Source: Plasmodium malariae (lineage: Eukaryota > Apicomplexa > Aconoidasida > Haemosporida > Plasmodiidae). Taken from it: DNA of 64,000 nt. Under the pieces are notes generated by a model that was not told the origin of the DNA, ran no database searches, and worked only from the letters and a program-made list of their open reading frames with translations. Both the position numbers and the translations under genes were made by a program. Below, piece after piece: positions 1 through 14,019 of this stretch. Positions within the stretch are counted from its first letter, which is position 1; each line of letters opens with the position of its first letter. Location: positions 1 to 64,000 of the forward strand of contig NW_021638313.1 of NCBI RefSeq assembly GCF_900090045.1. Direction: 5' to 3'.

Positions 1-3000
1 TTATGAGAGTTAAGATTATATTTAAAAAAAAGAAAATCAAAGAAACATAATGAATTTTATAGAATATGTAATTTAAGATAATGTGTATGATAAATAATGT
101 TTATTTTGCTTTCTGATATTTTTATTATTATAAATGGTCTGTTTAATCAGTAATAATACTTTTTTGTAAGTCAAAAAAAGGTACATAATATTTATGATAT
201 TCTAAATGGTAGAAGATGAAAGATAAATAACATTTTTGTTTATTTTAATAATTTTAAAAATATATGCTATTACTGAATTATAGGAATAAATACATCTAAG
301 TATTATTATACATTATAATTTATGGTTGATAGTAGATTCCATTATTTAACGTAACATAGAATATAAATTTTATTTTTTTTTTACTTGTATCTTCATGAGT
401 TTTGTCATTAATATTTATGCATAAGAAAGGGAATAAACATTTAATGATTAAAATTGGTTATTTTTATTATGATTGTTCTACGTTTTATTCTGTATATTTA
501 TTGAATTATACGTTGTATAATAGGCATCTTAATTAATTTAACATTAATTATATATATATATATTCTTTTTATTAGTCTTATATTAGTTAAATATACGTAA
601 AATAATATACTGTATGAATGTGTTAGATAAGTTTTGAATATGGTGGATTAATTAAAAATAAAACTTATGTTAAGAAATACTGTGGTAAAATAAGTAAAAT
701 ATTAACGTAAAAAACATTAAATCAAAATAACCATTTGACACAGTTTCATGATAAATTAAAGTACAATCATTTGTGGTGATATATTTTTGTCCTTTAGTCA
801 CTAGTAACAGAATAGTTGAAAAGTATTAATAGATTTATGGCAAATAATAGTATACGATGGTTAATGAATGAAACAACAGTTCAATACAATTTTGTTTGAA
901 CATATATGTAGTATACTATTACATATTTTTAAACAATAAACTGAGATAAAAAAAGTTATATGCAATATAATTATATGTAATTAATAACATCATTAATTAG
1001 AAGAAGTCTAATCAATTATCATAGAACACACATTGAAGATAAATGAATATTATGTGTAATATTATATCTAGGAGTCGAAAAACATAAATATATACATATA
1101 AGTATTTAAAATACTATATATATTATGTTTTATTCATTTAGTCAAGACCAAATTAACAATTTGAAAATTTAGATATATGGGTATTTCTATGAAATATTGA
1201 GTATTTATTTATTTTTTTTGTAATTAGTATGATTTTTTGCGGAGGAATATTAATTTTGCACATCACTAGATTATTCTTATCAGTAGGAGGAATCATATAT
1301 TTATCACCTTATTATTATATATACAATATTTCTATTTAATACTATTTACAATAATATGTTTAAATATATATGATAAAATAAATTGATTACAAAAAGGACT
1401 TTCTTTGTATATTCCTGACATAATTGAACAAATATATCAATAAATATATCTATTATACATATTAGAAAATGAAGAAATTTTAATAGAAATATATATAGCA
1501 TAGAATAGTTAAAAACGTGAAAAAATCTATATATCAATATTATTGTGTTAATTGGAATTTTAAAAATTTTTATAATCCATTTATTAATTTACGTATTAGA
1601 CGCTTCTATTTTTATCGATTTTTGAGGATTATCCAATTTTTTATGTAAAAATTTTTTTTTAATTATTTAAAATCTATATCTTTAAATTCGCAAATGATTT
1701 TAAAATATATAAACTTTTGTCATTATGAATATTACAATATGCACATACAATATAATTGAATAATATATAATTATGTCAATTTCTGCAAGTTCAATTAGTA
1801 ATGGAAAAAACTATTTTAACGAAATAATAATTTAATTTTTTTTTTTTTAGATTTATTATTATTATTTTTTTTTAATAAAATAAAATTTTTATTATAATGA
1901 ATGCTGTATTAAATATACTCAGAGTAAATCTTCTATGACCCATAATAAATTTCTCATTATAAGAAATATTTATGTTAATTAAAATATTAATTGTTTTTAT
2001 TTTCTTTTAAAAATATGTTTATAAAAGTATGTATTAAAATGAAAATACATGAACTTTTTCTAAATTATTTATATTCCTATATATTTGTTATAATACTTTA
2101 TATATCTTATATATATATACATTATTTTTGTTTTCATTTGTAAAATTATATTGCTATATATATCTTTGACATTGCAAAACTGCAATGATTACTTTTATAT
2201 CAAATACATTTTGGCCCCCTTTTTTATTATATTAATATTTTTCTCTATATACATGTATTTACATTTTTAAAAGGAACATGTATATAAATTAAGTATTCTT
2301 TAATATTCTATTAAACAATAATAAATCGTATTCCGATTTAGAAGTAATATATAAATTTTGTAAAATCATTACATGCAAATATAATCTCATTATTATAGTA
2401 TATTATAAAATATCCTTAAATTTAGAGATTTGTAGATAATAATAAATTTTATTTTATTAACGCAGGATGATATATAAAAGAGTAATTTTTTTTTTTAGAT
2501 AAATATTAATGTATACATTATATAATTCAGAATATTGTTCATAATTTAATATACCTTTTCTATTATTTTTATTATCAAGATAATTAATATTACTTAAATA
2601 TATAAAGAAATTGTGCAAAAAAATATATATAATTAGAATTATTTTTTAGGAACCATGTAAAAGTTTATAATTAGTATCTGAATATATGTAAGTATAAATT
2701 TTCTGTATGTTATACTTTTTATTGAATAAAAAAAAATTATTTATCACTGATTGAATAATTTTTATTTTACTTTAATACTGTCTAATATTATTATCCTCCG
2801 TATTACTTTTTTTTTATAATTATTTTTATGCAAAATTTCTGTGTATATATAATATGACAAATCAATTTTAAAGTCATTTTACATTTGTAAAATTTACTAT
2901 GGGTTATATTTATATAAATTCAACTTTTTACCTTTTAAATAAAATAAAAAAAATTATAAATAATATTATTTTTATTTTATCCTTTGCAGGAAATATAAAA

Positions 3001-3050
3001 TAATTAATATTTGTATTAGTAAATGTATAATGGCATTAAAGAACTATAAA
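1..3050. other. A/T-rich non-coding DNA, left edge
   Basis: No convincing gene. The stretch is homopolymer and TA-rich. The only point of note is a short plus-strand open frame beginning near 1229 (about 36 codons, hydrophobic, slightly less A+T-rich than its surroundings). It could be a scrap of an old membrane-protein gene, but nothing identifies it. Confidence 0.6.
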
Positions 3051-3996
3051 ATGAAAGAAAATTTTAAGCCCCTCTTTTTTATTAAAAACATTGCATTTAT
3101 CTTAATAATTTGGATATGTCATACTAAAAATAATGTAGTATTATAATAATAGTTTGTATTTCTTCTTTTGTTGCTAAGTTTTGTTATTAAGAATAAAAAT
3201 TTCTTTGTATAAAAATAAATACCCATGTATATATAAATGTTTACATTCTTTTTTTTTAGTGTAACTGTGGTAAATCAATGGATAAAATTATATAGATGTA
3301 TATTTAGGCTAAACAACTAATAGTATACTAACAGAGAGTTCAATGAATGTATTACCTACTGTATATACATTAAGTAACGATGATAACACAAAATTAGTCA
3401 ATAAAAACAATGACGTATATAAAAATGGCAATTAGCTTATATCACGAAGAAACATAATAAAAGAAATATTATTAAAAGCAAAGAACAGAAATAAACCATC
3501 TATGCAAAGAAAATATCCTTTATTTAATATAATAGATTTATTTCTTGAAAAAGATATGTACAACCATTTAGTTAATATAGATAAAATAAAGAATAACAAG
3601 AAAATTAATAAAGAGGCTGAAAAATTAATGATATATAGAAAGATATATTCAGGAGTTATTAAATCCTTTTTAGTTCTATTAATAATATAATTATTTTTAT
3701 ATTTATTATATTTGCTTTTTAATTTTTACCCGAGATAAACATAATAATTCAATGGATATTCAGCATAAAGGAGTAGTATTTTGTTAATTCCAATATTATT
3801 AGCAATTTTTGTACTTTTACTATTTGTGGAACTCTTAATTGTATCCGGTATTAATTATAGCTCAAAAAGTATTAAAAAAATTAAATAAAAAAGCCAAATA
3901 ATTCCGAAATATGTTATAAAACTGTTAATACCTGTGGTGAGAAAAACATTTGATATGGAATTAGAAGATGGAAGCATCCTTAAAAATAATATATAA
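3051..3996 (+). pseudogene. decayed two-exon Plasmodium exported-protein gene
   Basis: Exon 1 is 3051-3134 (28 codons) and reads as the basic-plus-hydrophobic start of the fam-l/fam-m type: a lysine-rich beginning, PLFFIK, a hydrophobic stretch and the WIC triplet, followed by a gtagta donor. An in-frame upstream ATG at 3030 is also possible. A T-rich acceptor ends at 3259. Exon 2 then needs at least one frame change and contains an in-frame TAG around 3434, before a 62-codon basic open stretch at 3502-3690. A hydrophobic segment and a KKIK tail follow in the same broken gene, with stops around 3690 and 3886, and an open tail runs on to about 3996. No PEXEL motif is readable in a single frame. 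Family beyond 'exported protein, unknown function' is not recognised. Decay is seen directly; the exported role is inferred from exon 1. Confidence 0.55.
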
Positions 3997-6900
3997 ATAA
4001 GTAATGTGCATACATTTACTTAATTTTTATTATAACAAATACATATACCTAACTATTTTGATATGAATTATAGAAATATATATTTTTAATCTTTATTGAT
4101 TTTCACTGTTACTTTTTAGATAAATTTTTTTTAGAGAACTGCCTTAACGTAATTTCGTACTTTGGAGTGATATGAATAGTGTATATAAGTATTTCTTTTT
4201 ACATGAAATATATATATATGTTATATGATATTTTTTTAAAAGTGCGAATTTAGTATTATTTAATTAAACTGAAAGGATATTGAATGTTCCTAATAACAAA
4301 TAATAGACGTAATTTGCTTTCATATCTTTTAAGTTTTTAGTCCAAAATGATTATTTGGTGGTCTCATAAGAAAAAATGCATTATTTCGTTTAAATTTATT
4401 CTAAATATCTTTTTTTATATATAATAAAACGAAAAGAGAATATATGCATTTTGTAAAAGTGATTTAAAATAATTTTTATTTTATATATTATTCTGATAAA
4501 TTTGCTATAATATGTTTTCATCAGAAAGATGCTTTTAATATATTTTAAAAAGTTTGAATGTTTTAAATATGAAAACATAAATATATGATAACAAAAAAAT
4601 AGTTTAAAAAATGAATTATATAGTTCATTATTGATTCAGATGAATATAAATTCTTGTAAAATAATTGTATCCGGTATATTTATAATTGTACTTCCTTAAA
4701 ATGGGTTATTAATTCAATTTTATAAAAATTAGTTAAATATTTATTATAAAGTATTGTTATAAATATGAATACTACTTTAATTGTTACCTTTTAGTTAACA
4801 CTAAATATTTCATTATTCTATTAAATTATTTATTTTTACATATATATTCTATTTTGCAAAATATTTTATATTAAAATTACCGTTTGTATGAGAATCAATT
4901 TAATTATACATGGCATATTTTTATATTGGAATAATATCAATAATCCAGGTTCATACATATATTCATTTTTAATGGCATAAATTTTTTATAATAATATATA
5001 ATATATTATAACTTTTTGTTTTTTTTCCTTTTACTGTATATGTTGAATTTTTTTATGTGCTGAATTTTATAATATAATATAAGTATAATCAAACAAACAT
5101 GTATTTTTTTTTTAATTTCATTTAAATTATCTATTTCTACAAAGCATATTATAATATAATTTAAAATTTTTTTCAAAATTAAACATGTAATATATTTACA
5201 CTTGTTAACATGGATGTATTATATATTCAATTGTAAATTAAATATTTTAATAACTGAAAAAGGTATAAATGTATATAAGTTTTTTAAAATGAGAAATACA
5301 TGAAACAATTTAAATTAATTTTGGTATTATTTAACTAATATAATTTATCACATCCAACATGAAAATTGTGTAACTGAATGTCCTTGTATATTCTATTTAT
5401 TTATATATATATATATATTGAACCGACGTGGAAATATTGAAAATATATTATTTCAGGTTCATTGACATATTTTTAAATATATTAAAAATAATTTAAGCAA
5501 TATAATAATGTTCATGTGTATAAGTTTTATTTATGATATAATATTTGCTGATATATGTTTTAAAATAGCTTTCTTTTTATATTATGTAAATAATAAAAAA
5601 AATAATTTATATATAAATGCAGCCTCTTTTATTATCTAAGGTGCGTTAAAATAATCCATAATAGTTGTATATTAATATAAAACATTTTTCAATTTATAAT
5701 AATGTTAAATTTTATACTTTTAAAAAAAATGTTACGTCAAAAATTAAATAAAAAAAAAAGAATATATGGAAATCAAACAAATAGTGAAAAAATATAAAAG
5801 AAAAGAAACATATGAATCAGTGAATTAATACTAAGGTAAAAAGTATCAATATAATAAATTGATGCATTGATATTGACTTATGTTTGAGAAACGCAATAGT
5901 GTATTAAAGTTCGTATTTTAGCATGTAACTTGAAGAATATTTTTTACATTAATATTTTTTGAAGAAGATAACTATATGTAATGACAGAATAGTAGATTAA
6001 TTCAGGATGATGCTGAACCATGTCTAACATATATCTTAACAATTACAGAAAGAAAATTTTGAATTTTTAATAAAAGTATATATTATTCTTTTTACGTTTA
6101 TTTAAATAAGTCATATGTTTATATATGGTATAATACAAAAGACGTTATAACATTTGCACATATAAATTAAAGGGGATAGTTATGTTATATATGAAACATA
6201 TTAACAAAAACACTGATAATATATACATTACTACATGAATGTTTTAACGTAGATAAATACAAATTCAATACATATATAAAAGAATTGTATAATAAGGTAT
6301 AATATAATTTATTAATAATATATATGTAATTGATATTTTCTAACAAATTAACTATTTTATGGTACGTTATATAAATTAAAGGAATAGAATTATATAGTTC
6401 TGATATTGTTATATTTAAGCATTATGTTGTGTAAGTGCAATAAACATATATTACCAACGAATATTGTCAATATATTTAGAATCTAATATTTCCATTTGAA
6501 AAATATATAAACAATAACGGAATACGTATGAATGAAAATAAAGCATTATGAATAAGGTAGGAATAAATGTATATAACAATATACAATTAACAGTTTAATT
6601 ACATTACACAATTTTGCATGCACGAACTTGTAGATCCATTAGTAAAAGATTAATTAAAATATATAATCAGCTGTAGCAGGAATATTAAAATGTTAATAAA
6701 AATTGTGGAATTATTGTAATAAAATTCCTATAGAGAACACTTAGTAGTTTTTTATTATTTCTTAAAAAACCTTATTACTATATATTATTATGGTCTTAAT
6801 AATGTATCAAATTATAAAAATATTATAACAGTATAAAAGATTATCAACCAAATATTAGCACTTAATATTATATGAAATTTATAATTAAATAGAAAAATGT

Positions 6901-8150
6901 TGAAGGACAAATATGTATATATAGTAGGTAAAATTCACGTATCACTTAGGAGTATAACACAGAAATAATTAAATAAATTAAAAAAAAAAAAAAGATTTCA
7001 AAGTTTCATACTTCGTTTTATGAAAATATAAAATATATAGAAAGTGAAATTTTAAGTTTTCATTTATGAGACTATTAAAAATGTAAATTTCAATAAATAT
7101 TAAATAAGAATCTTATAAAATTAGCAATAACTTCATATATAAAGTAATGAAATAAAAACATAATTATTGTAGTTTTTGTGATATTATTTTTTTTAATTCA
7201 AAAATTGTTATACATTTAATAATTTTCGTTCTTATTTTAATTTATTATTTTTCTTTCTTTTTTTGAAAGAAAAACATGAAATATTTTTTATGTGATTAGA
7301 ATAACATTTTGTACTTATAATTATTTTATAATTGTTAATTACTGTGTTATATACTAAGCATAATAAAAAAATTATATCATATCCTTTATTTGTTACTAAT
7401 TATAATTTTTAAATAAAACAATTTATGTTTCTTTTATATATTACATTATTTTTTTAATATATATCATATGTTATATGTGCATGTAAAATAAGAAAAAAAA
7501 AAAAAAATATATGTAATAAAATATTTATAAGAAAAATTAATGAATGCATGATTTTCGTAACATTCAATTTTATTGTATTACATTATATAAAAATAATATA
7601 ACATATAATATTTATTTGTAAATACATTTCAATTCAAATATTCCTGTTATTACAATTTTATGTAGTACATATTTAACAATACTAAATTTTATTTTTTTTT
7701 GTTTTTGTTTACATAAATATAAATATTTTTGTCGTATGAAAAATTAGAGAATTTATAAATCAATTATAGATTTATTATAATATGTATTACATAATATACG
7801 ATTTATATAATATTGTGTATTTATGATACAGAAACATAAGGCGTTAATATGTATCATCTTTTTAAAATATAAACATGATCATAAATTATATTGTATATTA
7901 AGAACATAATATTGAAACGTTCAATATATTTTAGTTACATATTCTTTTTAGTTATAATCATTATCTTATTATTTGTATGATGGAATGCTATTCTTTTAAA
8001 TATTAATTTTTTCAGTTATTTTCATAATTAAAAGAGGTAAATTATAAGAACGATATTTTTTAAAACAAATTCTGTGTTACTTAGAGCATTAATAATTAGA
8101 AAAAATAATTTAAATCAATAATTATCGTCATAATACATGATAGTTTGTAA
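3997..8150. other. A/T-rich intergenic DNA
   Basis: About 4 kb between the decayed exported-protein gene and block 1. I see poly-A/T runs, TA-rich tracts and short spurious frames only. The 60-codon minus-strand frame at 4396-4578 has no recognisable motif and the composition of non-coding DNA. Confidence 0.6.
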
Positions 8151-8170
8151 TCTACCTACATTCTATACCT
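8151..8170 (+). promoter_or_regulatory. distal upstream element of the fam-l-like gene at 8560
   Basis: Contains the core CATTCTATAC about 400 bp before the ATG. A similar core occurs at a similar distance before the other fam-l/fam-m genes of the window. Its role is inferred from position and recurrence only. Confidence 0.35.
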
Positions 8171-8490
8171 TGTATTATTTAAATAAACCTTATATTAGAA
8201 AATACTTAGGTACAATTTTGTTTTTTTTTTAAATACTAAATACAGTATTCCTAATAAAACTACTATAAAATAATTAATACATTTTGAAAATTTATAAGTG
8301 CAATATAATTACATTGTTTTAATGAAAATTATGTTTTTCTAGAAAAAATTAAGATGAAAATTTTATAATATATTTAAAATTTATTTTTTCTTTGACTCTA
8401 ATGTAAAAAATAGTACATTTTATTGTATTTTTACGAAAAACTAAAAATAAAATAATTAGGAAAATAAATAAATATTTATGACCTTTATAA

Positions 8491-8510
8491 TTATAAGAAA
8501 ATTATATTGT
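8491..8510 (+). promoter_or_regulatory. proximal upstream element of the gene at 8560
   Basis: A diverged TAAGAAAATTATATT-type version of the element found 66-71 bp before the ATG in the other units. Here it lies about 69 bp upstream. It may mark the 5' UTR or transcription start; the function is inferred. Confidence 0.3.
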
Positions 8511-8559
8511 TGTTGTTTGTATCCTTGCTGAACATATTAAAATTTTATTGATCTATATC

Positions 8560-9365
8560 ATGGAACAAAAAATTAAGTCACTGTTTTTTATTAAAACTAA
8601 TACTTTTATTATTCTAACTTGGATATTTTTTCTTTACAATGACATGGTATGATAATATATTTTAAGGTATTTTGTATTTTTTATTTTGTCCACTTCTTAT
8701 TTTTATTAATATCATATATTAGACTATAATTTTTTCTTTTTTTAAATAATAGTTATTTATTTTTTATTTAGAGTACTTTTTGTAAGTTTGTAGGAGAGTA
8801 CAATATTGAGCGAACATTAGATATAAAGAGTTATAGATTAGTAGCAGAATGTAGTCAATATAAGGACTCAAGGAATACATACCTAAAAGGAATGATACAT
8901 GAAAATGATGAGAACGAAAACGTTATAACTAATAGTAACATATGTGACAAAATAATAAATAAACAATCAAGTAAAAGTTCATTATATAAGAAGCAATTCA
9001 ATAAAGGATATATCAGGCAGAGAATGTTGAAATATAGAGGCAAATACTTAACTCTTTTTGAAAGAAAATTATTCAAACATCTTGATTATATAGATTTTAT
9101 TAGAAAAAATCCGTCAATTACTAATAAGTCCTGCAAAAAGGTTTTACTTAAGGAGTACGGAATACTAATGTATTTACCTTTTTTATTAGTTTCTTGTGGA
9201 TTAATATTACCAATAATTCCATATTTCTACACAAATGTAATTAACTTTTACAAAAAATTATATTGCGTGTTCATCCTCATATTATTTGCCATTTTTGAAT
9301 TAGGAATTGTTTACATGTTTGTAAAAATTAAAAAGCATAGGAGAATTATGAAGCGAAGAGCGTAA
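8560..9365 (+). CDS. divergent fam-l-like exported protein (226 aa), two exons
   Basis: Exon 1 is 8560-8646 (29 codons: MEQKIKSLFFIK start, hydrophobic core, ILTWIFF), with donor gtatga. Exon 2 is 8772-9365, after acceptor tttag. The product has an N-terminal signal-like segment, a PEXEL-like RLVAE at about residues 51-55, a basic low-complexity linker, a conserved FERKLFKHLDYIDF block, TM1 at about 160-181, a very short loop, TM2 at about 192-213 and a basic tail. It occupies the fam-l position of a fam-l/fam-m pair. The loop of roughly 10 residues is far shorter than the 55-75 residues of the other three fam-l proteins here, and the KSCIFETKKYS block is missing, so it is a divergent member or a sister family. 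Proteins of this type are expected to be exported into the infected red cell; no reaction or partner is known. The start is supported by the conserved 87-nt first exon. Confidence 0.8.
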
Positions 9366-11483
9366 AATGAGTAATAAGTAATAATATTTTTTTTGTAGAA
9401 TACAATTTTATATGAATTTATAACCGTAATGTATATGTAGTAATATACATAATAAGCATATTTTCTAATTTTCATAGTTGAACTTACATATATAGGCATC
9501 TTTTATGCAAGATATTAAAAAAATTTGTTCAAAGTTTTCAGATGAATTTGAATATTTTTGTGCTTTTCAAATTATAATTTAATGTATTGTTCTATCTTAA
9601 ATAAATGTTATGGTTTAATTTTTATATTTGCGTAATTAAATAGATTTTTATTATAAATATATGTTTGTGTGTTAAAATTAATATATAATAGTACAGTTAA
9701 CATATATTTATTTAAAGATTTAATTTATATTTAAAATAAAAAAAAAATGTTTCAGTTTTTTATATTGCTCTACTACAAAATAATTATTTGTTGAATTAAT
9801 TTATTTTAGATCATTATTTGTTAGAAATTAAAAATAATTGCGTCTTGTTTAGTATATGATGATATGAAGTAAAAGTATTTTGCTGCACATATATATATAT
9901 ATATGTATATTTGCTTATAAGTAACCCAATATATTTTATACAAAATAAATTTTAAGAAAACTTAGTTATAAATATATTTATTGTAATATTCTCCTTAGAG
10001 GATATACAGTTTATTTATCATCCTGTATAAAGGAATACATAATTATATAATATAATGATATCTTTGTTATATTTGAGTTATTTATAATTGTTTAATATTG
10101 TCGGAATACTATGTATTCACAATAAAATGAAGAGTTAAAATCAATTATTATGTTATTATGTTATTATTGTTACGTACTGTAGTTTTAATTATATATTATG
10201 TAAACTGAATGAATATATATTATATAAACAGTATATCAATAAACATACTTTATATAGTTTTTATGATATATGTCAATGAAAAGCTAAATTATTGAATTAG
10301 ATACAATAATACATTAACAGTTTTTATGTATAAATTGTAATTTTTCTTTATCGTCATAGAAAATTTTTAAATATATGTATATAATTGTAAGAAGATAAAA
10401 TTATCATTAAGGGATAATAGAACTAAATGGATATTTTCTACAGTCTTTTCTTTTTGTGTTGGTATTTAGTTATATATTTGTAAAATATATTATTATTGTC
10501 TATAAATATATTAAGTAAAAATTTAACCTTATTTTAAGAATATAAAAAAATACAAAAAGTTTAAATTGATAATTTCTATTTCTTTAATATTTTTAACTCC
10601 AAATTTTTAAATATGTGTAAGAAAAAAAAAGGATTTCTTTTTTAATATATAATTTATAAACATGAGTTTATTTTTTGTGTTCAATTTATGAACAAGGGGT
10701 AGCAGTCATATATTGTATAATATCAACAAGATTGTATATAGTGCATTATTATATATAAGTATTTCTATCTTTTTCGATATAATAAGAATATACTAATAAT
10801 TCTTTAATTTATAATTTGTATTACTTAATTATTTATTCTATTCCAATTTACAAAAATTATATGGATATGTAAGAAAAAGTAAATAGTTAACAAAAAAGTA
10901 TATGTATATATATTATAAATCGAATTATATAGATGAAGTATAATATGAGGCACATAGTTATGTTATTATATTTTTACCAGAATTACTCTATACCTTTTTT
11001 GTTTTTTCTTTTTTTTAATATCATTCTTTCTCAATGTATATATTTAATTAAAAAAAATCGATAATGAATATAAGATATAAATATGAAAAATTTTCACTTT
11101 AACATAATGCTATAAATCATACATAACTAAAAATTATACTATTCAAAAATTACATTAAACAAGTAAAAAAGAAATATTTATTTAACAATAAATTATATAT
11201 TATTTCATACATCACAGAGTATATTATAAATTCAATTTAATAAATATATTAAGGAACATGAAAGATTGTACATATTATGATTATTATAACTAAATATGTT
11301 TTATTAAATATTTCCTTCATAATTTATTGTTAATACTACTGTATTGTTATAATAATATACTTTTTACTAGGAAATACTAGTATTTCCTGGAGATAAAATT
11401 TATAAAATTAGAATTATTATTAAGAAAACTTGAATGGAAATAGTAAATATTCTGTTAATATAAAGTATAATATATTATATATG
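9366..11483. other. intergenic DNA within fam-l/fam-m pair 1
   Basis: No gene seen. Shortly after the stop there is a faint copy of the GAATTTGAATRTTTT-like tract (about 9543) that also follows other fam genes, so part of this is shared 3' flank. A (TA)n tract lies near 9890-9910. Confidence 0.5.
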
Positions 11484-11502
11484 TTCTAAACTTTCTATAC
11501 TC
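11484..11502 (+). promoter_or_regulatory. distal upstream element of the fam-m pseudogene at 11911
   Basis: A TTCTATACTC-type core about 420 bp before the former ATG, matching the distal element of the other units. Its survival in front of a dead gene indicates common descent at least as much as function. Confidence 0.3.
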
Positions 11503-11840
11503 AATTTGATCCATATTATATATAAAATCAATACATAGAATTATTAAGAAATAATGCATTTTTTATTTTTAACTCTATTATTAAAATGATTCACAAAAAT
11601 ACAATATATTTGATGCAATACATATAAGTATATATTTTAATACTTGTGAATATATTCAAATTATTTTATTTTAATGTAAGTCTTTTTTTTTTTTAATTTT
11701 AAGAAAAAAACTGTATAATACGCGTTTAGTGTTATTTTCCTTTGCCAATATTGTGAAATGCATTATAGTTATTTATATTTTATTAAGTTTCTGTGAATAA
11801 ATAAAAAATAATTTTAAAAATAAATATAGTTTGTCTTATC

Positions 11841-11860
11841 ATTAGAAGTATAATATATTA
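11841..11860 (+). promoter_or_regulatory. proximal upstream element of the fam-m pseudogene
   Basis: ATTAGAAGTATAATATATTA, starting 70 bp before the ATG. It is one of the clearest copies of the recurrent proximal element. Confidence 0.35.
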
Positions 11861-11910
11861 TTATTAATTTTTTCTTTACTGAATATATTGGAATATTAAA
11901 TATTTTATAA

Positions 11911-12806
11911 ATGGAACGAAAAATTAATATACTGTTCTCTGTTAAACTTTCTACTTTTATCCTTTTAATATGGATATGACATTTTTACAATGACAGGGTA
12001 TAATAATATCATTGGATTATATTTTCCTTACCAATATTTTCTTTGTTTTATTTATAATAATATTTTTTTTAACAACTGGATTATTTATTATTTTAAAAAA
12101 ATAATGTTTATATTATTTTTTTAGATAGGACCGAATGAATCCTTGAACAAAAACTTCAAAGTTAGTAGAAAAGTGAATATAAATAATTATCGATTACTAG
12201 CGAAATATAAACAGAATAAGGATTCAAATATTACAGAGTTAGATGAAGATATAGAAAAAAATGGCGATTAAGGTGAAAAAGCTCTATATAATAATGAAAA
12301 GGTGTTAAGAGAGAAAAGGAAAAAATCTAAATCATATACATTAAATAAAGCACAATTCTAAACAGAAGTTGCCGATTATAATAATATAACTTTTGACGGA
12401 ATATATTTTCATTTTGCAAAGAAGTTGTTCATGAAAAATGTTTATGATTATTTTGTAGAAAAAAACAGAAGAATTAGAGATATAACTAAAAAATAAAATA
12501 TAATTTAGAAATTACAGATTTGGAACTGCTATATTTTTTTTTTTTCTTCTAGTAGGAATAAGATTTCCCATATTACGTGTACTTGAGTTATCAGGTAAGC
12601 ATGATAAATATACGCCATTCGAAACTTGCTGGAATTTTATAAGTAGAATACTTAGAGGTGAAGTAAATAGTTTAGAAATAAAATATTTTTATATAATAGC
12701 ATTCGGCGTTCTTATGATTATATTAGCTGTAGTACTTGTAAAAGCGATTGCTAAAATATTACAAAATAATGAAAAATATAAAAAAATAAAGTTCATAGAT
12801 GTATAA
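11911..12806 (+). pseudogene. fam-m pseudogene, multiple stops
   Basis: Exon 1 is 11911-11997, the standard 87 nt, but codon 23 is TGA where relatives have the Cys codon TGT of WIC. Exon 2 starts at 12125 after ttttttag. It keeps NYRLLAKYKQNKDS (PEXEL-like RLLAK), then a TAA at 12269-12271, further stops inside the fam-m block (corresponding to YYTEVIDYNNGMFDGKHFHF) and at least one frameshift. It ends in an intact-looking second membrane segment and NNEKYKKIKF before TAA. The damage is modest, so loss is probably fairly recent. Strong resemblance to the intact fam-m genes at 36410 and 53421 makes the family call firm. It is the downstream partner of the gene at 8560. Confidence 0.85.
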
Positions 12807-14019
12807 AATGAATAATAAGGGATGTGTATTTTCATGTAATGGAGTAATTAATATGAAGACATATCTTTAATTTTTTTAGAGATATAGCCCTAATAAACAT
12901 ATATATAATTAGTTTAATATTATAAAAGAATGTATATATAGTTGTTCTTTTTGATACATAGCAGTATAAAGATGTATTATTCGTTTATATATGAATTTGA
13001 GCATGTTGATGATTTCCAATCGTATTTAATGTATTATATAGGTGTAAAAAGGAACATTTGCTATAATATATGCATTTCTTCATTTAAATATATTTCTGTG
13101 GAAAAAATACATGTGTACTTCAAAATGAATCTATAATAGCACCATTATAATCATTTTATGGAACTCGGATCATATATATTTGAACAAAATAATGGCGCTT
13201 TATAATTTATATTTTGTTATGGTTTAAAATGATTATTATTTAATGTAGATAAAAATTGTATTATTGGATTTAAATTAACAATTAATATATCTTATTTCTA
13301 TATTATGAACATTAGTAAATGCAATATATTATATTGATATATACAAATTTTACTCAAAAAACAACATAATATATATTATATAAATAATTTTTGTTAGAAA
13401 TATATAATAAAATATATTTATCTCTTAATACTTTTTTAAAAAAACTTGGTTTATATTTTTTATGGTATATGTAAGGAATTATGAATATGAATAAAATAAT
13501 ATCTTATATAATGGGTTTCTTAAATTGAGGTTTGTAGTTAATATGTTAATTTTATTTTATTTTCCATTTTACTTTATTTTATTAGATTATGTATATTACT
13601 AATCATACAATTAATTATTTTTTAAAAATAAAACTCTTAATCCTAAAATTAAAAAAAATTGCATTATTTATTTATATACATAAAAAAAAAAAAAAAAAAG
13701 CAGTTGAAAAAAAAACATTATGAATGTTAATATTTTTTTATTTAAATTTTATATTTTTAATATACCAATAAAAGAAATTTTTTTATATGGCATATAGTAT
13801 TAAAAATATGTTGGATTCTTACATGAAATAAGTAAATAATTTTTATATATGAACTCTATTAAAAGAATTTTAATCTGGTAGTACTTAAGCGAATTTATAA
13901 GTAAATTTCACTTTGTTACTTTTTTTTTGATGTACCACTTATTCAGTACACAAATTATATACGTAAATAATACGGTAAAATTAAAAAAAATGTATTAAAA
14001 AAATACAAATATGTAGTAT
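12807..14019. other. 3' flank of the fam-m pseudogene
   Basis: A/T-rich, no gene. The 64-codon plus frame at 12942-13136 overlaps the position where other fam genes carry the shared 3'-flank motif (here TTTGAGCATGTTGATGATTT), so I read it as flank and not as a gene. Confidence 0.5.

Noticed and set aside
8855..9076. 73-codon minus-strand frame
   Set aside because: Lies antisense to exon 2 of the gene at 8560; mirror of its Lys/Asn-rich coding sequence.
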